A DNA stretch of 64,000 nucleotides from Mariprofundus sp. KV. Its GTDB lineage: Bacteria; Pseudomonadota; Zetaproteobacteria; Mariprofundales; Mariprofundaceae. The position numbers were made by a program, and so were the translations under genes. The DNA lies in assembly GCF_013387475.1 (NCBI RefSeq), contig NZ_VWNB01000004.1:1-64000 (forward strand), written 5' to 3'. The notes under the pieces are model-generated. The model made no database searches. It was not told the origin of the DNA and saw only the letters and a list, made by a program, of their open reading frames with translations. The number at the start of each line of letters is the position of its first letter. Within the stretch, counting starts at the first letter, position 1. Below are positions 8,317 to 15,881 of the stretch, one piece after another.

Positions 8317-9711
8317 ATGGGAAAACACATTCATATTCTCGGTGTATGCGGCACCGCCATGGCTGCGATTGCCGCACTGGCCAAAGCCAGTGGCTTCCGT
8401 GTTACCGGCTCTGATGCCGGAGTTTATCCGCCGATGTCCGATTATCTGGCTGAGCTCGGAGTTGATATCGCCCCCTTTGCCATCGAAAATCTGCAGCCGG
8501 CACCTGATCTTTGTGTGATCGGTAACGCCATGAGTCGTGGTAATGTTGAGGTGGAAGCAATACTTAATCGAGGTCTGGCCTACTGCTCAGGCCCTGAGTT
8601 TGTCGGTAACCATGTTCTTCCCAGCCGCCATGGCGTGGTGGTGGCAGGTACACATGGCAAAACAACCACAGCTTCAATTATGGCGCATCTTCTTGAGGTT
8701 GCAGGCAGAGAGCCGGGTTTTCTGATTGGCGGTGTGCCTGAAAATTTCGGTGGTGGTGCCAGTCTTGGTGCGGGCGAAGCGTTTGTGTTGGAAGGGGATG
8801 AGTATGACACCGCCTTTTTCGACAAACGCAGCAAATTCCTGCACTACCATGCCCGCACGCTGATTCTCAATAATCTTGAATATGATCACGCTGATATTTT
8901 TCCTGACCTGGAAGCGATCAAAACACAGTTCTGCCATCTGCTGCGCACCGTGCCTGCTGACGGCAATATCATTGCCAACGCGGATGAGTCGGAGGTCACT
9001 GATGTCTTAAGTCGCGGCTGCTGGACACCGATAACCGCTTTTGCCCGTTATCCGCATGCCACAGCCCAGTGGCAGTGGCAGCCGTTGAGTGATGATGGGG
9101 CGCAATATCGCATCTATAAAGATGGCGAGATGTGGCTGGAGTGTGAGTGGCAGATGATCGGTATACACAACGCGGCCAATGCCTGTGCGGTTGCTGCTGC
9201 AGCCACCACGATGGGGGTGGAGCGCGATGAAATCGCTGCGGCATTCGCCAGCTTTTCCGGTATACGCCGCCGCATGACGCTGGTCGGTGAGGCTGGTGGT
9301 GTGAAGGTGTTTGATGATTTTGCCCATCATCCCACGGCGATCACCAATATGGTCAGTGCTGCCAAGGCTGCGATGCGGCGCAGCGGTGCAGAGGGTAAAT
9401 TATGGGTGATTGTAGAGCCACGCTCCAACACCATGCGCACAAAGGTGCATCAGGAGCGCTTGCCGCTCTGTTTTGAGGCGGCGGATGTGGTCGTTTTTGC
9501 TGAGCCCTCCGATCGCAATCTGAAGCCGGACGAGGTGCTGGATGTGGGGCGTGTATGTGCCACTATCGGCAGTCGCGCATCGATGATTGCTTCAGTGGAT
9601 GGGATTGTTGCTTATGTTGCAGCAGGGGTGGCAGCAGGCGATCAGCTGCTGGTTTTGTCCAATGGTGGTTTTGAGGGAATTCACGGCAGGTTGTTGAAGG
9701 CGCTGGCCTGA
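8317..9711 (+). CDS. mpl: UDP-N-acetylmuramate:L-Ala-gamma-D-Glu-meso-DAP ligase
   Basis: 464 residues, close to the usual length for Mpl. It re-attaches recycled murein tripeptide to UDP-MurNAc in the cytosol. The Mur ligase pattern is complete: an N-terminal Rossmann-like domain (HILGVCGTAMAA), ATP-binding GTHGKTTTAS at about 107-116, the central VLEGDEYDTAFFD segment, and a C-terminal domain with FDDFAHHPTAI and EPRSNTMR. HHPTAI is typical of MurC/Mpl, and the fused context without a mur cluster favours Mpl over MurC. ATG 8317 is chosen because the upstream GTG lies inside the octamer repeat; no strong SD is visible. Confidence 0.93.
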   Translation: MGKHIHILGVCGTAMAAIAALAKASGFRVTGSDAGVYPPMSDYLAELGVDIAPFAIENLQPAPDLCVIGNAMSRGNVEVEAILNRGLAYCSGPEFVGNHVLPSRHGVVVAGTHGKTTTASIMAHLLEVAGREPGFLIGGVPENFGGGASLGAGEAFVLEGDEYDTAFFDKRSKFLHYHARTLILNNLEYDHADIFPDLEAIKTQFCHLLRTVPADGNIIANADESEVTDVLSRGCWTPITAFARYPHATAQWQWQPLSDDGAQYRIYKDGEMWLECEWQMIGIHNAANACAVAAAATTMGVERDEIAAAFASFSGIRRRMTLVGEAGGVKVFDDFAHHPTAITNMVSAAKAAMRRSGAEGKLWVIVEPRSNTMRTKVHQERLPLCFEAADVVVFAEPSDRNLKPDEVLDVGRVCATIGSRASMIASVDGIVAYVAAGVAAGDQLLVLSNGGFEGIHGRLLKALA

Positions 9712-9732
9712 CCCTCCTCGAATCTCAGGGTT

Positions 9733-9761
9733 TTGTAATTTGAGACCCGTTTAGCTAGTAT
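9733..9761 (+). promoter_or_regulatory. sigma70-type promoter for fbp
   Basis: TTGTAA (9733-9738), a 17-bp spacer and TAGTAT (9756-9761) lie about 66 bp upstream of the fbp start. Both elements are close to consensus and the spacing is ideal. Confidence 0.5.
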
Positions 9762-9827
9762 GACCGCGCTTTATCTTCCGGACACTCCGCTTGCAGGGGG
9801 CCGGTAAAGCCTAGATTGGGAGGGGAT

Positions 9828-10775
9828 ATGCCAACGACAATGAACAATATTGCCAAACAGGGTGCCAATGGCGCTGCGATGATGCCGATTATTCAGGGTG
9901 TCGGACGTGCTGCGATTGAGATTGCAGCGGTTCTGCGCGGTGCAGTTTTCAGGGGCGCGCTCGGTGGAGCTGGTAGTGAAAATGTACAGGGTGAGCAGCA
10001 GCAGGTGCTGGACGTGCTCTCCGATGAGATCTTTCTTGATGAGATGCGCTCTACCGGTTTTGTCTGCGCGGTAGGTTCTGAAGAGCAGGAAGAGTTGCTG
10101 GTGATTGAAGAGTATAGCCACGCTGATTATCTGGTACTGGTCGACCCGCTGGATGGTTCATCCAACCTCGATGTTGATGGTCCTGTCGGTACGATCTTCT
10201 CTGTTGTTAAGCGGAAAACAGCCAACTCCGAGCGTCCACATGTTTCTGACACCCTGCAGTCAGGGCAGGGCGTGATTGCAGCCGGTTATGTGCTCTACGG
10301 CCCATCGCTGATGCTGGTTGCTTCTGTGGGCGAGGGTGTGAACGGTTACACCTTTAATCCGGCTGCCGCACGTTTTGAGCTAAGTCATGCCGACATCCGT
10401 ATTCCTGAAACCGGCGGTTACTACTCAGTGAATGAGTCCAACAAGGACAAGTGGCTTGATGGCATGGGCGACAAGCTCGATAATATGAAGGCGGAGACTG
10501 GTCTTGGTATGCGTTATGTTGGCGCTATGGTGGCTGATATGCACCGCACCCTGCTTAAGGGCGGTGTGTTCCTCTATCCTGCCGATGAGAAAAACACGAC
10601 CGGTAAACTGCGTCTTCTTTATGAAGCGATCCCGATGGGCTTTGTGATGGAGCAGGCGGGTGGCAAGGCGATGAGTAACGGTATTGCTGTGCTGGATATT
10701 GAGCCGGAAGCGCTGCATCAGCGTGTGCCTGTCTATCTTGGTTCCAACACCAACGTAGACGCTCTGCTCGGCTGA
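9828..10775 (+). CDS. fbp: class I fructose-1,6-bisphosphatase
   Basis: 315 residues from ATG 9828, preceded by GGGAGGGG; the in-frame TTG 12 nt upstream is less likely. It dephosphorylates fructose-1,6-bisphosphate in gluconeogenesis or the Calvin cycle. The metal-binding signature [12 protein letters not shown] (near 109-120) and the preceding GSEEQE acidic pair are intact. The substrate-binding region includes [12 protein letters not shown] and the C-terminal KLRLLYEA. An autotroph would use it for carbon fixation, but no Calvin-cycle genes occur in the window to support that. Confidence 0.95.
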   Translation: MPTTMNNIAKQGANGAAMMPIIQGVGRAAIEIAAVLRGAVFRGALGGAGSENVQGEQQQVLDVLSDEIFLDEMRSTGFVCAVGSEEQEELLVIEEYSHADYLVLVDPLDGSSNLDVDGPVGTIFSVVKRKTANSERPHVSDTLQSGQGVIAAGYVLYGPSLMLVASVGEGVNGYTFNPAAARFELSHADIRIPETGGYYSVNESNKDKWLDGMGDKLDNMKAETGLGMRYVGAMVADMHRTLLKGGVFLYPADEKNTTGKLRLLYEAIPMGFVMEQAGGKAMSNGIAVLDIEPEALHQRVPVYLGSNTNVDALLG

Positions 10776-10797
10776 TCTAAAAGAGGGTTTTCCGGCT

Positions 10798-11568
10798 TTG
10801 GCCGAAAACGAACTTTTTCTAAAAACGTATTTGAGGGAAATCGGTGTGCAGACACCGGTTTCCCTTTTTACATCCGGGCCGAGGATTTCAGCGGCGGAAT
10901 CTGCTGCTGCATCTGCATCGACGCAGTCAGCATCAACGCGACCGGCTGCTGAGCAGGCTGCGATTGTTGAGCTCTCCGCGATGCCTGAGGGCGAACGCTC
11001 TGAAACTAACTCCGGCACTCTCGCTGCGCTGGCTGAGAAGGCGGCAACCTGTCGACTTTGCGGGCTGGCTGAAACGCGAACGCAGGTGGTGTTTGGCGTT
11101 GGCAATCCGAATGCCGATATTGTTTTTATTGGTGAGGCGCCGGGGCGCGATGAGGATGCAAAGGGTGAGCCGTTTGTCGGTCGAGCCGGTCAGTTGCTTG
11201 ACCGTATGCTGGCTGCAATCGATCTGGATCGTGACAGGGCTTATATTATGAACACCATCAAATGCCGGCCACCGAATAATCGCGACCCGCGTATGGATGA
11301 GGTGCAATCCTGTAATTTGTGGTTTGAACAGCAGCTTGAGCTGTTGCAGCCGAAGATGATCTGCCTGTTGGGGCGTGTGGCAGCACAGACTGTGCTGGAG
11401 ACAGATGCCCCATTGGGCTCGCTGCGCGGGCAGTGGCATGATTATCAGGGTATACCGGTATGGGTAACCTATCATCCAGCTTACCTGTTACGCTCTCCTG
11501 CGCAGAAGCAGAAAAGCTGGCTTGATCTGCAGGCGCTTGCTTCGCGTTATAATCAGCTGAACTCCTGA
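10798..11568 (+). CDS. family 4 uracil-DNA glycosylase
   Basis: A 256-residue protein starting at TTG 10798. Residues 30-75 are a low-complexity Ala/Ser-rich linker. The catalytic domain shows the iron-sulfur family-4 pattern: CRLC near 82-85, [18 protein letters not shown] with GRAGQLLD, a further Cys in [13 protein letters not shown], Cys in QSCNLW, and the HPAYLLR motif. It removes uracil from DNA. The N-terminal extension resembles the tail fused to some phage-polymerase-like UDGs and has no clear domain. fbp lies 22 bp upstream, so read-through is plausible. Confidence 0.92.
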   Translation: MAENELFLKTYLREIGVQTPVSLFTSGPRISAAESAAASASTQSASTRPAAEQAAIVELSAMPEGERSETNSGTLAALAEKAATCRLCGLAETRTQVVFGVGNPNADIVFIGEAPGRDEDAKGEPFVGRAGQLLDRMLAAIDLDRDRAYIMNTIKCRPPNNRDPRMDEVQSCNLWFEQQLELLQPKMICLLGRVAAQTVLETDAPLGSLRGQWHDYQGIPVWVTYHPAYLLRSPAQKQKSWLDLQALASRYNQLNS

Positions 11569-11686
11569 CCGTATGCGGGTATTGTCCGTTGCTGAAGATT
11601 TGGCGATCCAGTGCCAGGCCTGCTTTGTGAACCCTTGCTATGGTTGATATCAACAGATAGATGGCAATGCTGGCGATGAGAGGGCT

Positions 11687-11758
11687 TTAGATCAGTGCGC
11701 CGCCTATATAAAAGCCGGTCAGTGTAATCAGTGAAATAGCGATATCGAATTCAAACAT
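11687..11758 (-). CDS. FDIA micro-protein 3 (23 aa)
   Basis: ATG at 11758 preceded by GGAGGG at optimal spacing. The 23-residue product starts M-F-E-F-D-I-A and continues as a single hydrophobic helix rich in Leu, Ile, Thr and Gly, ending in GGALI. It aligns without gaps, apart from one extra residue, with the two micro-proteins upstream. Shared positions are F4, D5, I6, A7, L12-L14 spacing, a small residue/Cys at 15, an aromatic at 16-17 and a terminal Ile. One acidic residue and a short helix fit a tiny inner-membrane peptide. Function unknown. Confidence 0.72.
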   Translation of the reverse strand: MFEFDIAISLITLTGFYIGGALI

Positions 11759-11817
11759 AGTGTCTCCCTCCAGAGTGGTGTGATGGGGAGAAGTATGCCG
11801 TGGTGCCCTATCAACAA

Positions 11818-11833
11818 TGTGGCAATTGTCACA
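11818..11833. promoter_or_regulatory. CRP/FNR-family-type palindrome before micro-gene 3
   Basis: TGTGG-CAATTG-TCACA matches TGTGA-N6-TCACA with one mismatch. Its centre is about 67 bp upstream of the micro-gene ATG. A -10-like CATACT on the minus strand lies at about the distance expected for a class II CRP-dependent promoter. Confidence 0.55.
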
Positions 11834-11867
11834 CAATGTTAAATTGTTAAGGGTGTTCTAAAGAAAA

Positions 11868-11936
11868 TCAGATCGATGCGCCGATGAAGATGCAGCTGAG
11901 TGCGAGTGCCGTATAGGCGATATCAAATTTAAGCAT
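11868..11936 (-). CDS. FDIA micro-protein 2 (22 aa)
   Basis: ATG at 11936, with TGGAGG then seven T residues upstream. The product begins M-L-K-F-D-I-A-Y and forms one hydrophobic helix with a Cys at position 15, ending IGASI. It is strongly similar to micro-protein 1, while the codons differ at many third positions, which is the pattern expected of selection on the peptide. The gene lies between its two paralogues on the same strand. Candidate roles are a small subunit of a membrane complex, a regulator, or a type I toxin-like peptide; none is supported directly. Confidence 0.75.
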   Translation of the reverse strand: MLKFDIAYTALALSCIFIGASI

Positions 11937-11942
11937 AAAAAA

Positions 11943-11966
11943 ACCTCCAGTCGTTTTGATGGAGGT
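11943..11966 (-). terminator. terminator-like hairpin whose 3' arm contains the SD of micro-gene 2
   Basis: On the minus strand ACCTCCA and TGGAGGT form a perfect 7-bp stem with a 10-nt loop, followed directly by T7 and the ATG of micro-gene 2. It can end transcription of micro-gene 1. In a read-through transcript it would hide the Shine-Dalgarno sequence of micro-gene 2. If micro-gene 2 uses its own promoter, transcription would start inside or below the stem and the SD would be free. Confidence 0.6.
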
Positions 11967-11994
11967 AGTGTCGGATGAATCGGTTGCGTGTGCC

Positions 11995-12010
11995 TGTGTT
12001 CAGGGTCACA
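11995..12010. promoter_or_regulatory. CRP/FNR-family-type palindrome before micro-gene 2
   Basis: TGTGT-TCAGGG-TCACA matches TGTGA-N6-TCACA with one mismatch. Its centre lies 66-67 bp upstream of the micro-gene 2 ATG, the same distance as for micro-gene 3. Confidence 0.55.
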
Positions 12011-12025
12011 ACTCTCTACAGATGA

Positions 12026-12094
12026 TTAAATTGAGGCAGCTACGAAAAAACAGGCGAGTGTCAGCGTTGCGTATGCAATGTCGAACTTGATCAT
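12026..12094 (-). CDS. FDIA micro-protein 1 (22 aa)
   Basis: ATG at 12094 with AAGGAG seven bases upstream. The 22-residue product begins M-I-K-F-D-I-A-Y and continues as a hydrophobic helix with Cys15, Phe16-Phe17 and a C-terminal AASI. It shares M-x-[KE]-F-D-I-A, the hydrophobic pattern and the terminal Ile with the other two. It is the first and most upstream of the three. The lysine at position 3 and aspartate at 5, followed by an uninterrupted hydrophobic run, suggest a single-pass membrane peptide. Confidence 0.75.
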   Translation of the reverse strand: MIKFDIAYATLTLACFFVAASI

Positions 12095-12164
12095 GATCTA
12101 CTCCTTAATCTTACTCCCTCTTGGCAAGGGGGCGCGGAACACTGCGCAGGAGCAGGTGCCAAAC

Positions 12165-12180
12165 CGTGACCCGGATCACA
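12165..12180. promoter_or_regulatory. CRP/FNR-family-type palindrome before micro-gene 1
   Basis: CGTGA-CCCGGA-TCACA matches TGTGA-N6-TCACA with one mismatch at the outer base. It is about 78 bp upstream of micro-gene 1 and about 117 bp upstream of the divergent isomerase gene, so it could serve either. Confidence 0.5.
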
Positions 12181-12289
12181 CTTTTTCAAGATGGCGGTTT
12201 ATTGTCTGATTGATGCGGCAGCTTCTAATCCATAGGCTTGCTGTTCTCTCGCTGTTGAGTTGGCGAGAGCTACACAGGGAGAGTTGCGC

Positions 12290-12865
12290 ATGAGACGATT
12301 GATCAGGGTTGCTTTTTTTTGTTCATTGCTGGCGATGTCGTCTCTGCAGGCCGGAGCCGCTGAGGGTAACCGCCATGTCGAGATTCAGACAAACAAAGGT
12401 AACATCGAGATTGAACTCTATGCAGACAGGGCGCCGGAGAGTGTGAAAAACTTTCTCAGATATGCGTTGGCATCTGCCTATGATGACACTATTTTCCACA
12501 GAGTTATTCCCGGCTTTATGATTCAGGGCGGCGGTTACGAAGCTAGCTTTAGAGAGAGAACAACGCTTGCGCCGATCAAAAGCGAGGCAGACAACGGCAT
12601 GAAAAATCTTCGTGGTACTGTTGCTATGGCGCGCACCTCTGACCCGCACTCGGCTACCTCCCAGTTCTTTATCAACCTGAAGGATAACGGTTTTCTCAAT
12701 TTCCGATCCCGTAATATCAATGGTTGGGGTTATACCGTGTTCGGTAAGGTGACTGCAGGCATGGATGTCGTTGATGCGATCGCCATGGTGCCAACCACCT
12801 CGGCAAGAGGGCACAATGATGTGCCTGTTGAGCCGGTTGTGATCAAGGGTGTTGTTATCAAATAA
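12290..12865 (+). CDS. cyclophilin-type peptidyl-prolyl isomerase, exported
   Basis: 191 residues from ATG 12290, with GGGAGAG upstream; the longer in-frame start lacks a signal-like N-terminus. Residues 1-24 form a Sec signal peptide (MRR, hydrophobic core, cleavage near AGA-AEG), so it works in the periplasm. The cyclophilin core has FHRVIPGFMIQGGG, the catalytic Arg in FHRV, MARTSDPHSATSQFFINL, and GYTVFGKV. It speeds proline isomerisation in exported proteins, like PpiA. It is monocistronic and convergent with tRNA-Thr. Confidence 0.94.
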   Translation: MRRLIRVAFFCSLLAMSSLQAGAAEGNRHVEIQTNKGNIEIELYADRAPESVKNFLRYALASAYDDTIFHRVIPGFMIQGGGYEASFRERTTLAPIKSEADNGMKNLRGTVAMARTSDPHSATSQFFINLKDNGFLNFRSRNINGWGYTVFGKVTAGMDVVDAIAMVPTTSARGHNDVPVEPVVIKGVVIK

Positions 12866-12880
12866 ATGTTTCACAAGAGG

Positions 12881-12956
12881 TGGAGCCGATGAGCGGAATC
12901 GAACCGCTGGCCTGCTCATTACGAGTGAGCTGCTCTGCCAACAGAGCTACATCGGC
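12881..12956 (-). tRNA. tRNA-Thr (anticodon CGT)
   Basis: A 76-nt cloverleaf: acceptor GCCGATG pairs with CATCGGC, followed by discriminator T and encoded CCA. The anticodon arm GCTCA-CTCGTAA-TGAGC gives anticodon CGT. The T-loop contains GGTTCGATTCC. It reads ACG codons. Confidence 0.97.
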
Positions 12957-13055
12957 GATTCACGGGGACTGAAAAGCTTCATTCATTTTGTTTTCAGCGC
13001 ACAAAGGAAAAAAACATGGCTTTGTGTTCGAGTGCAGGTTTTTAGCCTTCGCCCG

Positions 13056-13778
13056 TTAACTCTCCAGCAGTGACTGGATGGCGGCAAGCAGGGCGGGGGC
13101 TGCGGTTTCTGTGCGCATGACACGCGGGCCGAATGTGAGATTGGTAAAGCCGCCTGCCTTCAATGTTTCAATGTCGCGATCGCTCCAGCCGCCTTCAGGG
13201 CCGATTGCCAGAGTGATCTCATCGGCAGCAAGCATGTTCGGCTTTTCATGGCCCCAGCTTGTTTCGCTTGCCGGATGCAGGGTGTAGCAGAGGCCGCAGG
13301 CAGGTGTGCTGCTCAGTTTTTCATGCCAGCTGATGGTTGGCACGATAGTGCGCTGACTCTGCTCGGCAGCTTCAATGATAATCTTCTGCCAGCGTAACAT
13401 GCGTTTGCTTAGCTTGGCGCCATCGAGTTTGAGGGATGAGCGTTCACTGCGCATGATGTGAAAGCTGGCGGCGCCCAGTTCAGTGCCTTTCTGAACAATG
13501 GAGTCGATCTTCTCACTGCGGCAGGCGGCCTGTGCGATATGAATGCGGCAAGCCATTTCGCGATTCACCTCAGAAAATGATGTAACTGCAAGTGTGGCGT
13601 TTCCTTTGCTTAGAGATTGAATTTCCGCATGGTATTCGCCACCTGAACCGTTAAACAGAATCACCGGATCTCCTGTGGTGAAACGCATGACACTGCGCAG
13701 GTAGTGCGCCTGATCAGCGGGCAGTTCGATGCTGGTGCCGGGGATTAATGCATCGTCGATGTAGAGGCGGCATGTCAT
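13056..13778 (-). CDS. rsmE: 16S rRNA m3U1498 methyltransferase
   Basis: 240 residues from ATG 13778; a start 36 nt further upstream is possible. It methylates N3 of U1498 in 16S rRNA. The SPOUT-fold features are present: N-terminal PUA-like domain (about 1-70, with HYLRSVMR), QKGTELGAASFHIMRSERS, WQKIIIEAAEQSQRTIVP, and the C-terminal trefoil knot IGPEGGWSDRDIE and LGPRVMRTETA-like segment (FGPRVMRTETAAPALLA). It is divergent from ubiC. Confidence 0.94.
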   Translation of the reverse strand: MTCRLYIDDALIPGTSIELPADQAHYLRSVMRFTTGDPVILFNGSGGEYHAEIQSLSKGNATLAVTSFSEVNREMACRIHIAQAACRSEKIDSIVQKGTELGAASFHIMRSERSSLKLDGAKLSKRMLRWQKIIIEAAEQSQRTIVPTISWHEKLSSTPACGLCYTLHPASETSWGHEKPNMLAADEITLAIGPEGGWSDRDIETLKAGGFTNLTFGPRVMRTETAAPALLAAIQSLLES

Positions 13779-13854
13779 GGCTGGAATTCGGCCTGATTTG
13801 TCAGCAATGTGCAAGTCGGATGCATGATGCGAATCATCTTGACCCGGCGGCTGC

Positions 13855-14445
13855 TTGCCACAGGATGCGCAGATGTTCTTCGGCTCCCTGGAATCACAAA
13901 ACTGGCAACCTGTTCGCTACTGGAAGGCGGATGAGGCCGGCCTTGGGCGTAATCCCGCCGCTGTTTTGACGACGGCAGGTTCACTGACCCGTTTTCTTGA
14001 GCGCCATTTTGGCATTAAGCTGGAGGTGCGTCTGCACGATCAGTTTGTGGATAAGGCGCTGCCTGAAGAGGCTGCGTTGCTGGGCTGTGAGAGTGATGCG
14101 CCATCGCTGCGCCGTCAGGTCTCTCTGATGCATCGCGGCTCTGTGCTGTTTGATGCGGAATCGGTCCTGCCGCTGGAGGATCTGCCTGCCGATCTGATCT
14201 CAGACCTGGAGGAGGGCAAACGCCCGCTGGGTAACCTGCTGCTCGATCGAGGTCTCTCCCTCTCGCGTTCAGATCTCTGCGTGACGCAGATTGAGAGTGA
14301 GCGTGGTATCAATGGCTGCTGGGCCCGGCGTTCAGTGTTGCGTTCGCCATCCGGCACGCGTGCACTGGTGGTTGAGGTGTTTCATCCCGAGATGTGGAAT
14401 CGTCTGGAGTCATCTGCCCGTCGTTACAACGTTCGGGAAGGTTAA
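13855..14445 (+). CDS. ubiC: chorismate lyase
   Basis: 196 residues from TTG 13855; ATG 13873 is an alternative start. Chorismate lyase makes 4-hydroxybenzoate, the ring precursor of ubiquinone. Supporting segments are GSLTRFLERHFG near 42-53, RQVSLMHRGSVLFDAESVLP with the substrate-contacting Arg, and LGNLLLDRGLSLSRSDL. It lies 9 bp upstream of ubiA, which uses its product, and this context supports the call on a divergent family. Confidence 0.88.
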   Translation: MPQDAQMFFGSLESQNWQPVRYWKADEAGLGRNPAAVLTTAGSLTRFLERHFGIKLEVRLHDQFVDKALPEEAALLGCESDAPSLRRQVSLMHRGSVLFDAESVLPLEDLPADLISDLEEGKRPLGNLLLDRGLSLSRSDLCVTQIESERGINGCWARRSVLRSPSGTRALVVEVFHPEMWNRLESSARRYNVREG

Positions 14446-14454
14446 TCACCTGCG

Positions 14455-15327
14455 ATGAAGTTTTCGCCGCTTGGTTCAGCTGGTGACTGGTACAGGCTGC
14501 TGCGTATTGATCGTCCTGTGGGTTACTGGTTGCTGCTCTGGCCGACGATGTGGGGTCTGCTGGCCGCATCAGGTGGCCAGCCCTCCCTGAAAAACTCACT
14601 TATATTCATTCTTGGTGTGTTGCTGATGCGCTCGGCCGGTTGTGTGATTAATGATTATGCCGATCGTGATTTCGACCCGCATGTCGAGCGCACCAAGACA
14701 CGTCCGATCGCCGCAGGGCAGATAGCTCCGGGGGCTGCGCTTGCCGGATTCGGACTGCTGCTGCTGCTGGCGCTGCTGCTGGTATCGTTGACCTCGCTCT
14801 ATGTGGTGGCCCTCTCCATTGTCGGTGTCTTGCTGGCCGGGCTCTATCCTTTCCTGAAGCGTTTTACCCACTTTCCGCAGGCCTGGCTTGGCATGGCCTT
14901 TGGTTGGGGCGCTGTGATGGCGTGGGCTGCAGAGACCGGCTCAGCCTTTGATTCACCAGTCCCGTGGCTGCTATTTGCGGCCAATATCTTCTGGTCACTC
15001 TCCTATGATACCGCTTATGCCTTCGGGGATCGGGCCGATGATCTGAAGATTGGAGTCAAATCGACAGCTATCTGGCTGGGGGAACGGGCCGTGCCGGTTG
15101 TGGTGGTGCTGGGGCTTGCTGTGATGGTGCTGCTGGCGCTGGTCACTTCATTGAGTGGTGGTGTGTGGGTGATGCTGGGCTGGATGGCTGCCATGGCGTT
15201 GCAGGTGATGCTTTCGCTGCGTCTGTTGCGCAGAGGTGAAGCCTGGGGGTTCTCATTTTTTCTCAAGTCGCACCGGGTTGGTGCGCTGTTTGCACTGGGC
15301 TTGCTCTTGCAGGGCTTGTTCGGCTGA
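14455..15327 (+). CDS. ubiA: 4-hydroxybenzoate polyprenyltransferase
   Basis: A 290-residue, multi-pass inner-membrane enzyme that attaches the polyprenyl tail to 4-hydroxybenzoate. The first aspartate motif is NDYADRDFD with RTKTRPIAAG following; the second is the segment SYDTAYAFGDRADD. N-terminal RLLRIDRPVGYWLLLWPT is typical of UbiA. It is the second gene of ubiC-ubiA and ends just before the tmRNA gene. Together with complex I it indicates ubiquinone-based respiration. Confidence 0.95.
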   Translation: MKFSPLGSAGDWYRLLRIDRPVGYWLLLWPTMWGLLAASGGQPSLKNSLIFILGVLLMRSAGCVINDYADRDFDPHVERTKTRPIAAGQIAPGAALAGFGLLLLLALLLVSLTSLYVVALSIVGVLLAGLYPFLKRFTHFPQAWLGMAFGWGAVMAWAAETGSAFDSPVPWLLFAANIFWSLSYDTAYAFGDRADDLKIGVKSTAIWLGERAVPVVVVLGLAVMVLLALVTSLSGGVWVMLGWMAAMALQVMLSLRLLRRGEAWGFSFFLKSHRVGALFALGLLLQGLFG

Positions 15328-15344
15328 ACCAATAGGCATAAAGT
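15316..15344 (+). promoter_or_regulatory. sigma70-type promoter for tmRNA
   Basis: TTGTTC, a 17-bp spacer and TAAAGT end 13 bp before the mature 5' end, overlapping the last codons of ubiA. Spacing and placement fit ssrA. Confidence 0.5.
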
Positions 15345-15357
15345 GCGCGCTTCACAC

Positions 15358-15707
15358 GGGGGCGACTTGGTATCGACGAAGATGCTGAACCCTGTGGGGC
15401 ATGTCGGGATGGCACTCTCGTTAAAAAGGCTACTTGCAATAATTGCAAACGACGACGTAGAACTAGCTTACGCTGCGTAAGTTACCCCGCTCTTGAGGTG
15501 TCCATCCATTGGGAATCCGGGGTCATTTAGATGGAATCGCCACTACAGAACGGAGACTCGTGGTCTGTAGGGTTAAATAGCTACGAATCGACCCTTTGGG
15601 CATTTTGTCCGTTTGGTTCTCAAAGGGTGCTACTCGAACGGACTACACATGTAGAACCACAGGCTGATGGTTTTCGGACGCGGGTTCGAGTCCCGCCGCC
15701 TCCACCA
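15358..15707 (+). ncRNA. ssrA: transfer-messenger RNA
   Basis: About 350 nt. The 5' GGGGGCG pairs with CGCCTCC before the 3' CCA, forming the alanyl acceptor stem. GACTTGGTATCGACG and the T-arm GGGTTCGAGTCCC are hallmark segments. The tag reading frame, GCA at 15445 to TAA at 15478-15480, encodes ANDDVELAYAA, a variant of the usual ANDEN...LAA degradation tag. It rescues stalled ribosomes with SmpB, whose gene is not in the window. A strong terminator follows directly. Confidence 0.97.
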
Positions 15708-15749
15708 ATAAATAAAAAGGGTGCCCTGTGGGTGCCCTTTTTATTTATT
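15708..15749 (+). terminator. tmRNA terminator
   Basis: A long hairpin begins right after the CCA: an AAAAAGGG arm pairs with CCCTTTTT, extended by outer A/T pairs and inner CCC/GGG pairs through two wobbles, with a 3-nt loop. The A/T-rich flanks make it work in either direction. Confidence 0.85.
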
Positions 15750-15783
15750 GCTGATGTGTCAGGGGCGAGTGCCCTGCGAAGCA

Positions 15784-15881
15784 CGGGTTCGACAACCTGC
15801 CACGACAGGCAGGTTGGACGCGCAAAGCGCGCCCGAAGGGCAAGGGCAGGATGCCCGCAGTCCGTCCCGCCGCCTCCACCA
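15784..15881. repeat. second, interrupted copy of the tmRNA 3' end
   Basis: CGGGTTCGA at 15784-15792 and an exact 18-bp GTCCCGCCGCCTCCACCA at 15864-15881 repeat the T-arm and acceptor end of tmRNA (15681-15707), but are separated by a 71-bp palindromic insert. The tmRNA 3' end is a classic integration site, so this looks like a relic attachment site or a partial gene duplication. Confidence 0.75.
15793..15863. repeat. palindromic mini-element, copy 1
   Basis: A 71-bp insert. It starts with a perfect 9-bp stem CAACCTGCC/GGCAGGTTG and a 6-nt loop, followed by ACGCGCAAAGCGCGCC and a GGGC/GCCC stem. It has the same plan as the nuoG-nuoH insert at 22967-23023. Confidence 0.7.

Noticed and set aside
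10425-11105. 226-residue minus-strand ORF opposite fbp and the UDG gene
   Set aside because: It spans two well-supported plus-strand genes and the gap; composition mirrors their codon bias.
12120-12160. sigma54-like TGGCAC element upstream of micro-gene 1
   Set aside because: On the minus strand TGGCAC is followed by CCTGC one base out of the required -24/-12 spacing, and the -12 TT is missing.
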